NCBI GenBank assembly: GCA_020346805.1
Contig: CP070790.1
Location: 792,936-798,061, forward strand
Reading direction: 5' to 3'
From: Planctomycetota bacterium
GTDB lineage: Bacteria; Planctomycetota; Phycisphaerae; UBA1845; PWPN01
DNA: 5,126 nt
The position numbers and the translations under genes were made by a program. Under the pieces are notes generated by a model, which was given only the letters and a program-made list of their open reading frames with translations, had not been told where the DNA came from and ran no database searches. Shown piece by piece: positions 1 to 4,846 of this stretch (position 1 is its first letter; every line of letters begins with the position of its first letter).

Positions 1-483
1 AGTTACCATACCTGGATGTGGGAGGGTCTGTTAATTCGCAACGAAGTGGTTTACAGCGGCGCCGGGCCTGAACCGGACATGGGCGGGACGGGAAGCGGCC
101 CCAGGGACGGGCGCCCCCAGTACTCGGCTCTTAGCTGGTGTTATGCCAAATGGGGGACGGCTGCCAATAAAAGCGAACAATACGATCAATTGGCCCCTCC
201 GGGGAGCGGGCAACCACCGAAGGGCAACAAAAATGCCAAAATGCATAACCGGCACCGCAAATGGGCGCTGGGGGATGTTCGGCGGGTCAAGTCGTCAAGC
301 ATGTCCGATGTTACGGTGAGTTTCTGTTTTCAGGGAACCAACATGGGTTTCAAAGGTCACGACACATATCCAATTATTCGTAATCCGCGGAGCCATCGTA
401 TCGGAAAAGGCAGCGGTACCAACGCCATCTTCGGCGATACTCATGTGGAGTGGGTCAAAGGTTACCGCATCGGATGGCAGTAA
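1..483 (+). CDS. Prepilin-like protein with degenerate H-X9-DG C-terminal motif, 5'-truncated by window edge
   Basis: The frame is open from the first base of the window (SYHTW precedes the first Met at 16), so the true start lies upstream and only the last 160 residues are visible; the gene ends in TAA at 481-483. The C-terminus reads HRIGKGSGTNAIFGDTHVEW. It resembles the tail of prepilin-type processing-associated H-X9-DG proteins, typically written as H...N-x-L-F-x-D-G-H-V. Here the His-to-Asp distance is 13 residues and the usual DG is DT, so the match is degenerate. Family members are type IV pilin-like or type II secretion pseudopilin-like exported proteins, many per genome in Planctomycetota and Lentisphaerae. 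The diagnostic N-terminal methylation helix is not in the window. The middle part (about residues 20-100) is rich in Gly, Pro, Lys and Arg, as in surface-exposed regions. The gene is convergent with the isomerase gene downstream. The coding call is fairly sure; the family call is moderate. Confidence 0.65.
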   Translation, partial: SYHTWMWEGLLIRNEVVYSGAGPEPDMGGTGSGPRDGRPQYSALSWCYAKWGTAANKSEQYDQLAPPGSGQPPKGNKNAKMHNRHRKWALGDVRRVKSSSMSDVTVSFCFQGTNMGFKGHDTYPIIRNPRSHRIGKGSGTNAIFGDTHVEWVKGYRIGWQ

Positions 484-566
484 GACTATTTGCCGATCAA
501 ATTATGCTGTTCATATCCAAATAATGCTCAAAGGCATATCAAAACTACTTATGGGTTGTGGGATTT
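484..566. other. Short convergent intergenic gap, no clear terminator
   Basis: This 83-bp AT-rich spacer separates the 3' ends of two convergent genes, where a bidirectional terminator would be expected. I see only very weak inverted repeats, such as ATGC/GCAT around 523-536, and no GC-rich stem followed by a T-run on either strand. Termination here may be factor-dependent, or the hairpin may be too irregular to see by eye. Confidence 0.4.
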
Positions 567-1391
567 TTATAATGATCGCAGCAATTTGATGGCCTGTTTG
601 ATGTCGGCGAGACGGGTAGGAGTGTCGCCGACTTCGCGTTCGATAACCAGTGGTCCGGTGTAGCCGTATCTCTTGAGCTTGTTAACTATGCCGGGGATGT
701 CTGATTGGCCGGTGCCCAAGACGACTTCCTCGCCCCATTGCTGTCCCGGCTTGTCCGACCAGGTTGCATCTTTCATGTGTACGTGAATAATCTTGTCCTT
801 GAGGATATCAATGGCTTCCAGCGGTTCGCCTATGCCATACAAAATCATATTTGCCGAGTCGAAGTTAATGGCGATATTGTCGCAGCTTACGGCATCAATA
901 AACTCAATCAGGTCTTTGGCTTTTTCCTGGCCGGTTTCCATGATCAGTATCAGGCCTCGTTGGCCGAGTTCGTCACAGATCCGTTTGATCCGATCGACCA
1001 TGATCGCATACTTCGGATCGCTGCTGTCATGCGGCACGAAGCCGATGTGAGCAGCCAGTAGTTTAACGCCGAGCTTGGCCGTTAGATCGGCGACCGCCAG
1101 CGTCTTGGCCAGCCGATTATCCCAATCGTCATCAGGTATGTACCCGCCCGTTTTGGCGATGGCCGGTATCGATGAATAGTCTTCTCCTTCGAAGCCGATG
1201 CAGGTGGTACTGACTTCCAGGCCGCTGGCCTTGACCGCTTCCATGATTTGGTCCGTATTCTTGTAGCTGTCGTCAAAGAATCCCAGTTGCACCAGCTTGA
1301 GGCCCAGTTCGTTTTTGATTGTCGATAGCGTTTGGTCGAGATCCGCTATCTTCAGTGACCAGGAGCATACGCCGATTTGTAATGGTTGCAT
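567..1391 (-). CDS. Sugar phosphate isomerase/epimerase (AP endonuclease family 2 TIM barrel)
   Basis: This complete 274-residue protein belongs to the xylose isomerase-like TIM-barrel superfamily (sugar phosphate isomerase/epimerase, IolE / hexulose phosphate isomerase-like). Members interconvert keto sugars, inosose or ketose phosphates in the cytoplasm using a divalent metal. The start IGVCSWSL (residues 6-13) is the usual first beta strand. Plausible metal and active-site residues lie at barrel strand ends: His115 (AAHIGF), Glu152 (METGQE), Asp178 (NFDSAN), His205 (HVHMKD) and Glu251 (VIERE), matching the E-D-H-E metal-site pattern of the fold. Length is typical. The start is supported by a GAGGAG ribosome binding site 8 nt upstream (plus-strand 1400-1405); the stop is TAA. 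It lies 75 bp downstream of rlmN on the same strand, so it could be co-transcribed. The precise substrate cannot be read from sequence; the nearby xylulokinase gene makes a pentose pathway tempting, but that is inference only. Confidence 0.85.
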   Translation of the reverse strand: MQPLQIGVCSWSLKIADLDQTLSTIKNELGLKLVQLGFFDDSYKNTDQIMEAVKASGLEVSTTCIGFEGEDYSSIPAIAKTGGYIPDDDWDNRLAKTLAVADLTAKLGVKLLAAHIGFVPHDSSDPKYAIMVDRIKRICDELGQRGLILIMETGQEKAKDLIEFIDAVSCDNIAINFDSANMILYGIGEPLEAIDILKDKIIHVHMKDATWSDKPGQQWGEEVVLGTGQSDIPGIVNKLKRYGYTGPLVIEREVGDTPTRLADIKQAIKLLRSL

Positions 1392-1399
1392 CTTGTGTT

Positions 1400-1405
1400 C
1401 TCCTC
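1400..1405 (-). promoter_or_regulatory. Ribosome binding site of the isomerase/epimerase gene
   Basis: On the minus strand this reads GAGGAG, 8 nt before the ATG at 1391. Its spacing fixes the start codon. No convincing separate promoter was found in the 75-bp gap between rlmN and this gene, so readthrough from the rlmN promoter is possible. Confidence 0.75.
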
Positions 1406-1466
1406 AAAATTGCCATATCTCACATACATTTCAGGCCGGTATGATAAAGTGTTTTATAGGATATTG

Positions 1467-1994
1467 CTATCGGGATGAGGATCGCCGCAGTTGTCCGCAG
1501 GCGGCCTCGATATCCAATCCCCGGCTCTTGCGGACGTGCGCGTTTACCCCGCGCGAGCGGAGATGTTCGGCAAATTGATGGGCGGCAAACGACGAAGGCC
1601 GGCAAAAGGGCAGGCCCTCGACCGGATTGTAGCGGATCAAGTTCACATTGCAGCGCATCTTCCTACAGATTCTTACCAGATCGTACGCATGTTCGACTTT
1701 GTCGTTTATTCCTTCCAGCAGCAGGTATTCCAGGGTGATTTCTCGGCCGGTGGTGTCGAAAAAATATCGGCCGGCAGCAACCAGATCGTCGATAGAGATT
1801 TTCTTGGCCCAGGGGATCAGCTTTTGCCGAATCTCGTCGGTTGGGGCGTGCAGTGAAATGGCCAGGTTGATCTGCAGGTTTTCTTTGGCCAGTCGGCGGA
1901 TCTGTTTGGGCAGGCCCACCGTGCTTACCGTGATCTTGCGGGCCCCGATGTTCATGCCCCAATCGGCATTGATGATTTGAATGGCCGCAATCAT
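1467..1994 (-). CDS. rlmN: RlmN C-terminal part (175 aa), with the methyl-carrying cysteine
   Basis: This is the downstream half of rlmN, in the same frame as the upstream half, beginning at the first ATG after the TAG. It contains NIGARKITVST (positions 15-25 of the fragment), LAISLHAP (44-51, the NLAISLHA motif of the family), RYNPVEG (121-127) and the closing RGLDIEAACGQLR. The cysteine in AACGQL (fragment residue 166, whole-gene residue 339) corresponds to the cysteine that is methylated and transfers the methyl group (Cys355 in E. coli). Without the cluster from the other half this piece cannot work alone as a radical-SAM enzyme. The strong conservation suggests the interruption is recent, tolerated by suppression, or a sequence error. 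Independent translation would need reinitiation at 1994. Confidence 0.7.
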   Translation of the reverse strand: MIAAIQIINADWGMNIGARKITVSTVGLPKQIRRLAKENLQINLAISLHAPTDEIRQKLIPWAKKISIDDLVAAGRYFFDTTGREITLEYLLLEGINDKVEHAYDLVRICRKMRCNVNLIRYNPVEGLPFCRPSSFAAHQFAEHLRSRGVNAHVRKSRGLDIEAACGQLRRSSSR

Positions 1995-2000
1995 CGCCTC

Positions 2001-2513
2001 CTAGTTGGTCAGCGGTTCACCCAGGCCCATGAGGACGATGTTGTTTAATCGATGGATCGGCTCACACAGTCGGCGAATGCTCATGGCCTGCTCCACCATT
2101 TCGCCGGCGGTCAAATTACGCTGCAGTCCCCCTAGCCCGCTGGCGCAAAATTGGCAGCCTACCGGACACCCCACCTGGCTGGAGATACAGGCCGTCCGCC
2201 GTCGGTCCTCGGAAATCAGTACGCATTCGCTGGTTACCGAGTCCGGCCATTCCAGCAATAACTTGATGGTTCCGTCACTTGCCTGTTGCCGGCGGATTTC
2301 CTTTCCCGTATTGATTACCCAATGCTCGGCTAACATCTCCCGCAGCGGCTTGGAAAGGTTGGACATTTCCACAAAATTACTCACCCCCTTGGTATACACC
2401 CACTCGAACACCTGTTTGGCGCGGTACTTGGGTAGATCATGCTCGGCACAGAAGACAGTGAAATCGTTTAGGGTAGTTCCTAACAGATGATGTTGATTAT
2501 TACTAAAGTTCAT
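2001..2513 (-). CDS. rlmN: RlmN N-terminal part (170 aa), with the iron-sulfur motif
   Basis: Residues 1-100 carry the small N-terminal accessory domain of RlmN/Cfr-like enzymes (YRAKQVFEWVY at 30-40; LSKPLRE at 53-59). The radical-SAM core begins at Cys109 in CISSQVGC, equivalent to the catalytic cysteine that E. coli RlmN has seven residues before its cluster. The CX3CX2C cluster ligands follow as Cys116, Cys120 and Cys123. MGLGEPLTN ends the fragment at the TAG. The start chosen is the ATG at 2513 (MNFSNNQ), because family similarity begins just after it and a promoter-like sequence ends 6 nt upstream. No Shine-Dalgarno sequence is visible before it. The open frame extends further upstream to 2741, but that part overlaps the start of xylB and shows no family similarity. 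Confidence 0.8.
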   Translation of the reverse strand: MNFSNNQHHLLGTTLNDFTVFCAEHDLPKYRAKQVFEWVYTKGVSNFVEMSNLSKPLREMLAEHWVINTGKEIRRQQASDGTIKLLLEWPDSVTSECVLISEDRRRTACISSQVGCPVGCQFCASGLGGLQRNLTAGEMVEQAMSIRRLCEPIHRLNNIVLMGLGEPLTN

Positions 2514-2519
2514 ATGGTA

Positions 2520-2548
2520 ATTGTATACATTGTTCTTTGCGGTCACAA
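2520..2548 (-). promoter_or_regulatory. Candidate promoter for rlmN, possibly leaderless
   Basis: On the minus strand the sequence reads TTGTGA (plus 2543-2548), a 17-nt spacer, then TACAAT (plus 2520-2525). Compared with the sigma-70 consensus this is 4/6 and 5/6 with ideal spacing. The ATG at 2513 begins at the seventh base after the -10 box, where transcription would be expected to start, and no ribosome binding site precedes it. A leaderless transcript is therefore plausible; this is inference from position. Confidence 0.5.
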
Positions 2549-2591
2549 AGGTGTGGATAGCCGCCTGCTGATATGTTGGTTTTGTTGGGGA

Positions 2592-2620
2592 TTCGCAAAA
2601 ATTGGGTTCTTGGGTATACT
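2592..2620 (+). promoter_or_regulatory. Candidate promoter for xylB
   Basis: TTCGCA (2592-2597), a 17-nt spacer and TATACT (2615-2620) give 4/6 and 5/6 matches to the sigma-70 consensus. A start near 2627 would leave a leader of about 50 nt before the xylB ATG. The -10 box sits in a small GGG...CCC inverted repeat (2612-2624), which may be chance. Confidence 0.5.
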
Positions 2621-2664
2621 GCCCTCGATAATTAAACGGTAACTCTTTTTGTATTGTGTTTATT

Positions 2665-2672
2665 GAGGGTGA
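2665..2672 (+). promoter_or_regulatory. xylB ribosome binding site, deciding the start
   Basis: GAGGGTGA lies just upstream of the ATG at 2677, with 7 nt between the GAGGG core and the start codon. An in-frame GTG at 2656 precedes this site and would place it inside the coding sequence, so 2677 is preferred. Confidence 0.75.
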
Positions 2673-2676
2673 ACAC

Positions 2677-4215
2677 ATGGCGCTTTTATGTGGAATCGAT
2701 ATCGGGACGTCGGCGACCAAGACGTTGTTGTGTACGGCCAAGGGAAGGGTGTTGGCAACCGCCGGCGTTGAATATCCCGTCTACACTCCCAAACCCGGCT
2801 GGTCGGAGCAGGAACCGGATGACTGGTGGAAGGCCACGGTTAAGGGCATCGCCGCTGTCTGTAAGAAGGCCAAAAAGAAACCTTCTCAGATCACCGGTAT
2901 CGGATTGTCGGGTCAAATGCACGGCAGCGTGTTCGTGGGCAAGAATGGCAAATCGCTGCGACGGGCTCTGCTGTGGAATGACCAACGTACCGCTGCCGAA
3001 TGCGCCGAGATCGAAAAGCGGGCCGGCGGCAGAAAAAAACTGATCTCCATGGTCTCTAATGTCGCTCTCACCGGCTTTACCGCACCCAAGATTCTTTGGG
3101 TGCGCAAACATGATCCCAAGACCTACGCCAAGACATATAAGGTGCTGCTGCCCAAGGATTACATTCGCTTGAAACTGACCGGTGAGTATGCCGGCGAGGT
3201 CAGCGATGCCGCCGGTACTTTGTTGTTGGATATCAAAAAGCGGCGATGGCACAAGGGCCTGCTCGGTAAGCTGGGCATCGATGCGGACATGATGCCCCCG
3301 GTTTATGAATCGCCTGAAGTATCGGGGAAGATTTCGGATGCGGTAGCCAAGCTGACCGGACTGAAAGCGGGCACGCCGGTGGTCGGCGGGGCGGGCGATC
3401 AACCGGCCGGTGCGGTGGGTAACGGCATCGTGCGCGCCGGCATCGTATCGGCTACTATGGGTACCAGCGGTGTGGTCTTTGCCCATAGCGACAAAGCGGT
3501 GCCTAACGCCGACGGCAACCTGCAATCGTTCTGCCATGCCGTTCCCGGCAAATGGTGTGTATTCGGGTGCATGTTGTCGGCGGGCGGGAGCCTGCAATGG
3601 CTCCGCAACACCTTGTTTGCCGCTGATGTCGCCGCCGCTTATAAAGCCAAGCGCGATCCGGGAAAACTCTATCCCCAGATGATACAAGAGGCGGCCCAAG
3701 CGCCCCCCGGCTGCGAGGGTCTGATTTTTCTGCCATATCTGACCGGGGAACGCTGCCCCTATCCCGATCCCGAAGCCCGAGGATCATGGGTCGGTCTGAC
3801 GGTACGCCACAATCGTTCGCATATGATCCGGGCCGTCCTGGAGGGGATCACCTTCGGGATGCGCGACCAGATCGAAATCATGCGCGGCAGAGGGGTGAGA
3901 ATCCGCGAGGTCCGAGCCAGCGGCGGCGGGGCACAAAGCAAATTCTGGCGGCAATTGCAGGCGGATATGTACAAGGCCAAGGTGGTGACCATCAACACCC
4001 AGGAAGGCGGGGCCTTGGGGGTAGCCCTGCTGGCCGCGGTGGGGACCGGGCTCTATTCAAGTGTACCCGAAGCATGTGCCGCCGCCATCAAAGTAACCGA
4101 GACCCTGAACGCCCATGGCCCGACCGCCCGAGCATATGATCGGTTATATCCGACCTACCGATCCCTGTATCAAAGTTTGCGTGGTGAATTCCGGGCCTTG
4201 GGCCGGATTATATAG
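2677..4215 (+). CDS. xylB: Xylulokinase (FGGY carbohydrate kinase family)
   Basis: This complete 512-residue enzyme phosphorylates D-xylulose to D-xylulose 5-phosphate with ATP, feeding the pentose phosphate pathway in the cytoplasm. The first FGGY domain opens with the phosphate-binding loop GIDIGTSATK (residues 6-15, Asp8). SGQMHG (78-83) carries the Met-His pair that contacts xylulose in XylB, and LLWNDQRT (98-105) and TGFTAPK (132-138) are typical of the family. The catalytic base is Asp241 in GGAGDQPAGAVG. The second domain shows MGTSG (261-265), TGERCPYPDP (356-365), the adenosine-binding SGGGAQS (415-421) and GGALGVALLA (444-453). All key motifs are intact; the length is slightly above the 484 residues of E. 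coli XylB. The stop is TAG. No xylose isomerase gene is adjacent in this window, so the source of xylulose is not shown. It is divergent from rlmN and followed by a gap of about 285 bp, so it looks monocistronic. Confidence 0.93.
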   Translation: MALLCGIDIGTSATKTLLCTAKGRVLATAGVEYPVYTPKPGWSEQEPDDWWKATVKGIAAVCKKAKKKPSQITGIGLSGQMHGSVFVGKNGKSLRRALLWNDQRTAAECAEIEKRAGGRKKLISMVSNVALTGFTAPKILWVRKHDPKTYAKTYKVLLPKDYIRLKLTGEYAGEVSDAAGTLLLDIKKRRWHKGLLGKLGIDADMMPPVYESPEVSGKISDAVAKLTGLKAGTPVVGGAGDQPAGAVGNGIVRAGIVSATMGTSGVVFAHSDKAVPNADGNLQSFCHAVPGKWCVFGCMLSAGGSLQWLRNTLFAADVAAAYKAKRDPGKLYPQMIQEAAQAPPGCEGLIFLPYLTGERCPYPDPEARGSWVGLTVRHNRSHMIRAVLEGITFGMRDQIEIMRGRGVRIREVRASGGGAQSKFWRQLQADMYKAKVVTINTQEGGALGVALLAAVGTGLYSSVPEACAAAIKVTETLNAHGPTARAYDRLYPTYRSLYQSLRGEFRALGRII

Positions 4216-4250
4216 CAATAATCGCTATTTTTAGTGTTGATAAGCGGGTT

Positions 4251-4279
4251 TTCATAATTTAATGCATTTGCCGTATAGT
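4251..4279 (+). promoter_or_regulatory. Weak promoter candidate just after xylB
   Basis: TTCATA (4251-4256), a 17-nt spacer and TATAGT (4274-4279) resemble a sigma-70 promoter (4/6 and 5/6). Transcription would start near 4286, within the imperfect hairpin, about 215 nt before the first small secreted-protein gene. It competes with the candidate at 4365-4393. Confidence 0.25.
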
Positions 4280-4281
4280 GT

Positions 4282-4308
4282 CCGAAGACTATTGTATCAG
4301 GCTTCAGG
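4282..4308 (+). other. Imperfect hairpin downstream of xylB
   Basis: Pairing of CC-GAAG-a-CT with AG-g-CTTC-a-GG around the 8-nt loop ATTGTATC gives eight base pairs with one mismatch and one bulged A. No T-run follows directly, so it is not a standard intrinsic terminator. It may be a leader structure of the downstream genes, a factor-dependent 3' end of xylB, or chance. Confidence 0.35.
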
Positions 4309-4364
4309 CCGGGCGGAATATTTTAAAATAGCCAACAGAAGGCGGGAAGAAGGAATCCTGATAG

Positions 4365-4393
4365 TTGCAGGGACGCCTGGGAGAACCTATACT
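4365..4393 (+). promoter_or_regulatory. Candidate promoter for the two-gene secreted-protein cluster
   Basis: TTGCAG (4365-4370), a 17-nt spacer and TATACT (4388-4393) match the sigma-70 consensus at 3/6 and 5/6. A start near 4400 would give a leader of about 100 nt before the ATG at 4502. A second TATACT at 4425-4430 lacks a matching -35 box. Confidence 0.35.
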
Positions 4394-4486
4394 GGCTCAT
4401 GATGGCGAACAATCGTTAGCACGCTATACTCATGCCGGTAAAGAGAGGTTCTTTTAGTTATAGTGGATTGTCAGACGTGATCGAAT

Positions 4487-4492
4487 GGAGGT
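4487..4492 (+). promoter_or_regulatory. Ribosome binding site of the first small secreted-protein gene
   Basis: GGAGGT lies 9 nt upstream of the ATG at 4502. It is a near-perfect anti-SD match and strongly supports this short frame as a real gene. Confidence 0.75.
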
Positions 4493-4501
4493 AATAGTGC
4501 C

Positions 4502-4825
4502 ATGAATCGGCGAACGAGTCGTTGGCTTACCTGGCTGGCTATGATCTTGGGCGGGGCGACTATGTTCCAGTCGATCGGCTTTACCAATTCCGGTCTGAAT
4601 AGCGGTTGTGCAAGGTTTGGGACGAACGGAATTTTGAGTGCTACTAATTTCTGTGTGCTTCTGGATTGCGAAGATGGTTTCTTCGGTGGGGTGGTCGATC
4701 CCTGCCAAGATCCCTCCCAGGCAGGCACGCTTTTGGACTGTGAACCCGTTTTTACTACCAATGGTGGGACAGGAACAGTAACGGATACAACTACTACGGA
4801 TACTAACCAGCTGTTAGGTCTATAG
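4502..4825 (+). CDS. Small secreted cysteine-containing protein of unknown function
   Basis: I do not recognise a named family. The 107-residue product starts with a basic stretch (NRRTSR) and a hydrophobic segment (about residues 8-22, WLTWLAMILGGATMF) that looks like an export signal; no clear cleavage site or lipobox is visible at its end. The mature part is small, uncharged to acidic, and has five cysteines (36, 51, 56, 68, 80). The pentapeptide LLDCE occurs twice (53-57 and 77-81), pointing to a short internal repeat. The C-terminus (87-101) is a Gly/Thr/Asp-rich low-complexity tail. It has a strong ribosome binding site, and an in-frame TAG closes it 21 nt before the next gene, which encodes a protein of the same style, so the two probably form an operon. 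It may be a cell-surface or periplasmic protein; no enzymatic motif is seen. Confidence 0.7.
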   Translation: MNRRTSRWLTWLAMILGGATMFQSIGFTNSGLNSGCARFGTNGILSATNFCVLLDCEDGFFGGVVDPCQDPSQAGTLLDCEPVFTTNGGTGTVTDTTTTDTNQLLGL

Positions 4826-4835
4826 GCCTTTCCTT

Positions 4836-4840
4836 GAGGT
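4836..4840 (+). promoter_or_regulatory. Ribosome binding site of the second small secreted-protein gene
   Basis: GAGGT lies 6 nt before the ATG at 4847, inside the 21-nt spacer between the two genes. With no room for a promoter, it indicates co-transcription with the gene before it. Confidence 0.65.
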
Positions 4841-4846
4841 AGTGTT

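Larger units (their letters stand above)
1467..2513 (-). pseudogene. rlmN: rlmN, dual-specificity 23S rRNA/tRNA adenine-C2 methyltransferase, interrupted by an in-frame TAG
   Basis: RlmN is a cytoplasmic radical-SAM enzyme that methylates C2 of A2503 in 23S rRNA and of A37 in some tRNAs. The reading frame spans 348 codons, a normal RlmN length, and is homologous from end to end, but codon 171 (plus-strand 2001-2003) is TAG. It falls directly after GLGEPLTN, where homologues often continue N-Y-D/E, so a single-base change from a Tyr codon (TAT or TAC) explains it. There is no frameshift, and both halves keep their conserved motifs: CX3CX2C in the first half, and the ITVST strand and the AACGQLR tail in the second. 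A product stopped at residue 170 would lack most of the radical-SAM barrel and the methyl-carrying cysteine, so it should be inactive unless the stop is suppressed or the sequence is wrong. The natural end of the gene is also TAG (1467-1469). The family call is very sure; whether this is a genuine pseudogene cannot be decided from the sequence. Confidence 0.85.
2514..2676. promoter_or_regulatory. Divergent regulatory gap between rlmN and xylB
   Basis: This 163-bp AT-rich gap holds oppositely directed promoter candidates for the two genes, with 43 bp between their -35 boxes. Inside that space the hexamer TGTTGG occurs twice in direct orientation (2574-2579 and 2583-2588, 9 nt apart), a possible but unproven protein-binding site. 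An 8-bp palindrome, TGTATACA (2522-2529), overlaps the rlmN -10 region. No riboswitch or RNA gene was recognised. Confidence 0.5.
4216..4501 (+). other. Intergenic region upstream of the small secreted-protein genes
   Basis: I see no convincing gene in this stretch. It holds several promoter-like boxes, an imperfect hairpin (4282-4308), and a perfect 12-bp AT palindrome TATTTTAAAATA (4319-4330). Directly after xylB, a short stem TCGCT/AGCGG followed by GTTTT (about 4222-4251) could be a weak terminator, but the loop is long. CTATACT occurs twice (4387-4393 and 4424-4430), each soon followed by CATG. The stretch is long enough for a structured leader or a small RNA, but I recognise no known RNA family. 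Confidence 0.4.

Noticed and set aside
520..566. Possible bidirectional terminator between the convergent genes
   Set aside because: Only 4-bp AT-rich repeats are visible, with no GC stem and T-run pairing.
705..1061. Plus-strand open frames within the isomerase/epimerase gene
   Set aside because: They are antisense to a protein with clear TIM-barrel metal-site motifs and have no supporting start signals.
2001..2003. Pyrrolysine or a genome-wide reassigned TAG at the rlmN amber codon
   Set aside because: TAG is the natural stop of rlmN, xylB and the first small secreted-protein gene here, and the position is normally Tyr with no known need for a special residue.
2656..2676. GTG start for xylB seven codons upstream
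   Set aside because: It would put the GAGGGTGA ribosome binding site inside the coding sequence; the ATG at 2677 has proper spacing and begins just before the conserved GIDIGTS loop.
2514..2741. 76-residue N-terminal extension of the rlmN frame
   Set aside because: It has no RlmN similarity, overlaps the xylB start and crosses both divergent promoter candidates; family similarity begins only after the ATG at 2513.
2686..3699. Long open frame on the minus strand opposite xylB (337 codons)
   Set aside because: It is fully antisense to the strongly conserved xylB, its translation shows no family features, and it is expected from codon bias of the GC-rich gene.
4441..4456. AAAGA-GAGGT-TCTTT stem as a terminator or attenuator
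   Set aside because: The stem has only five mostly A-T pairs; it is too weak to call by itself.
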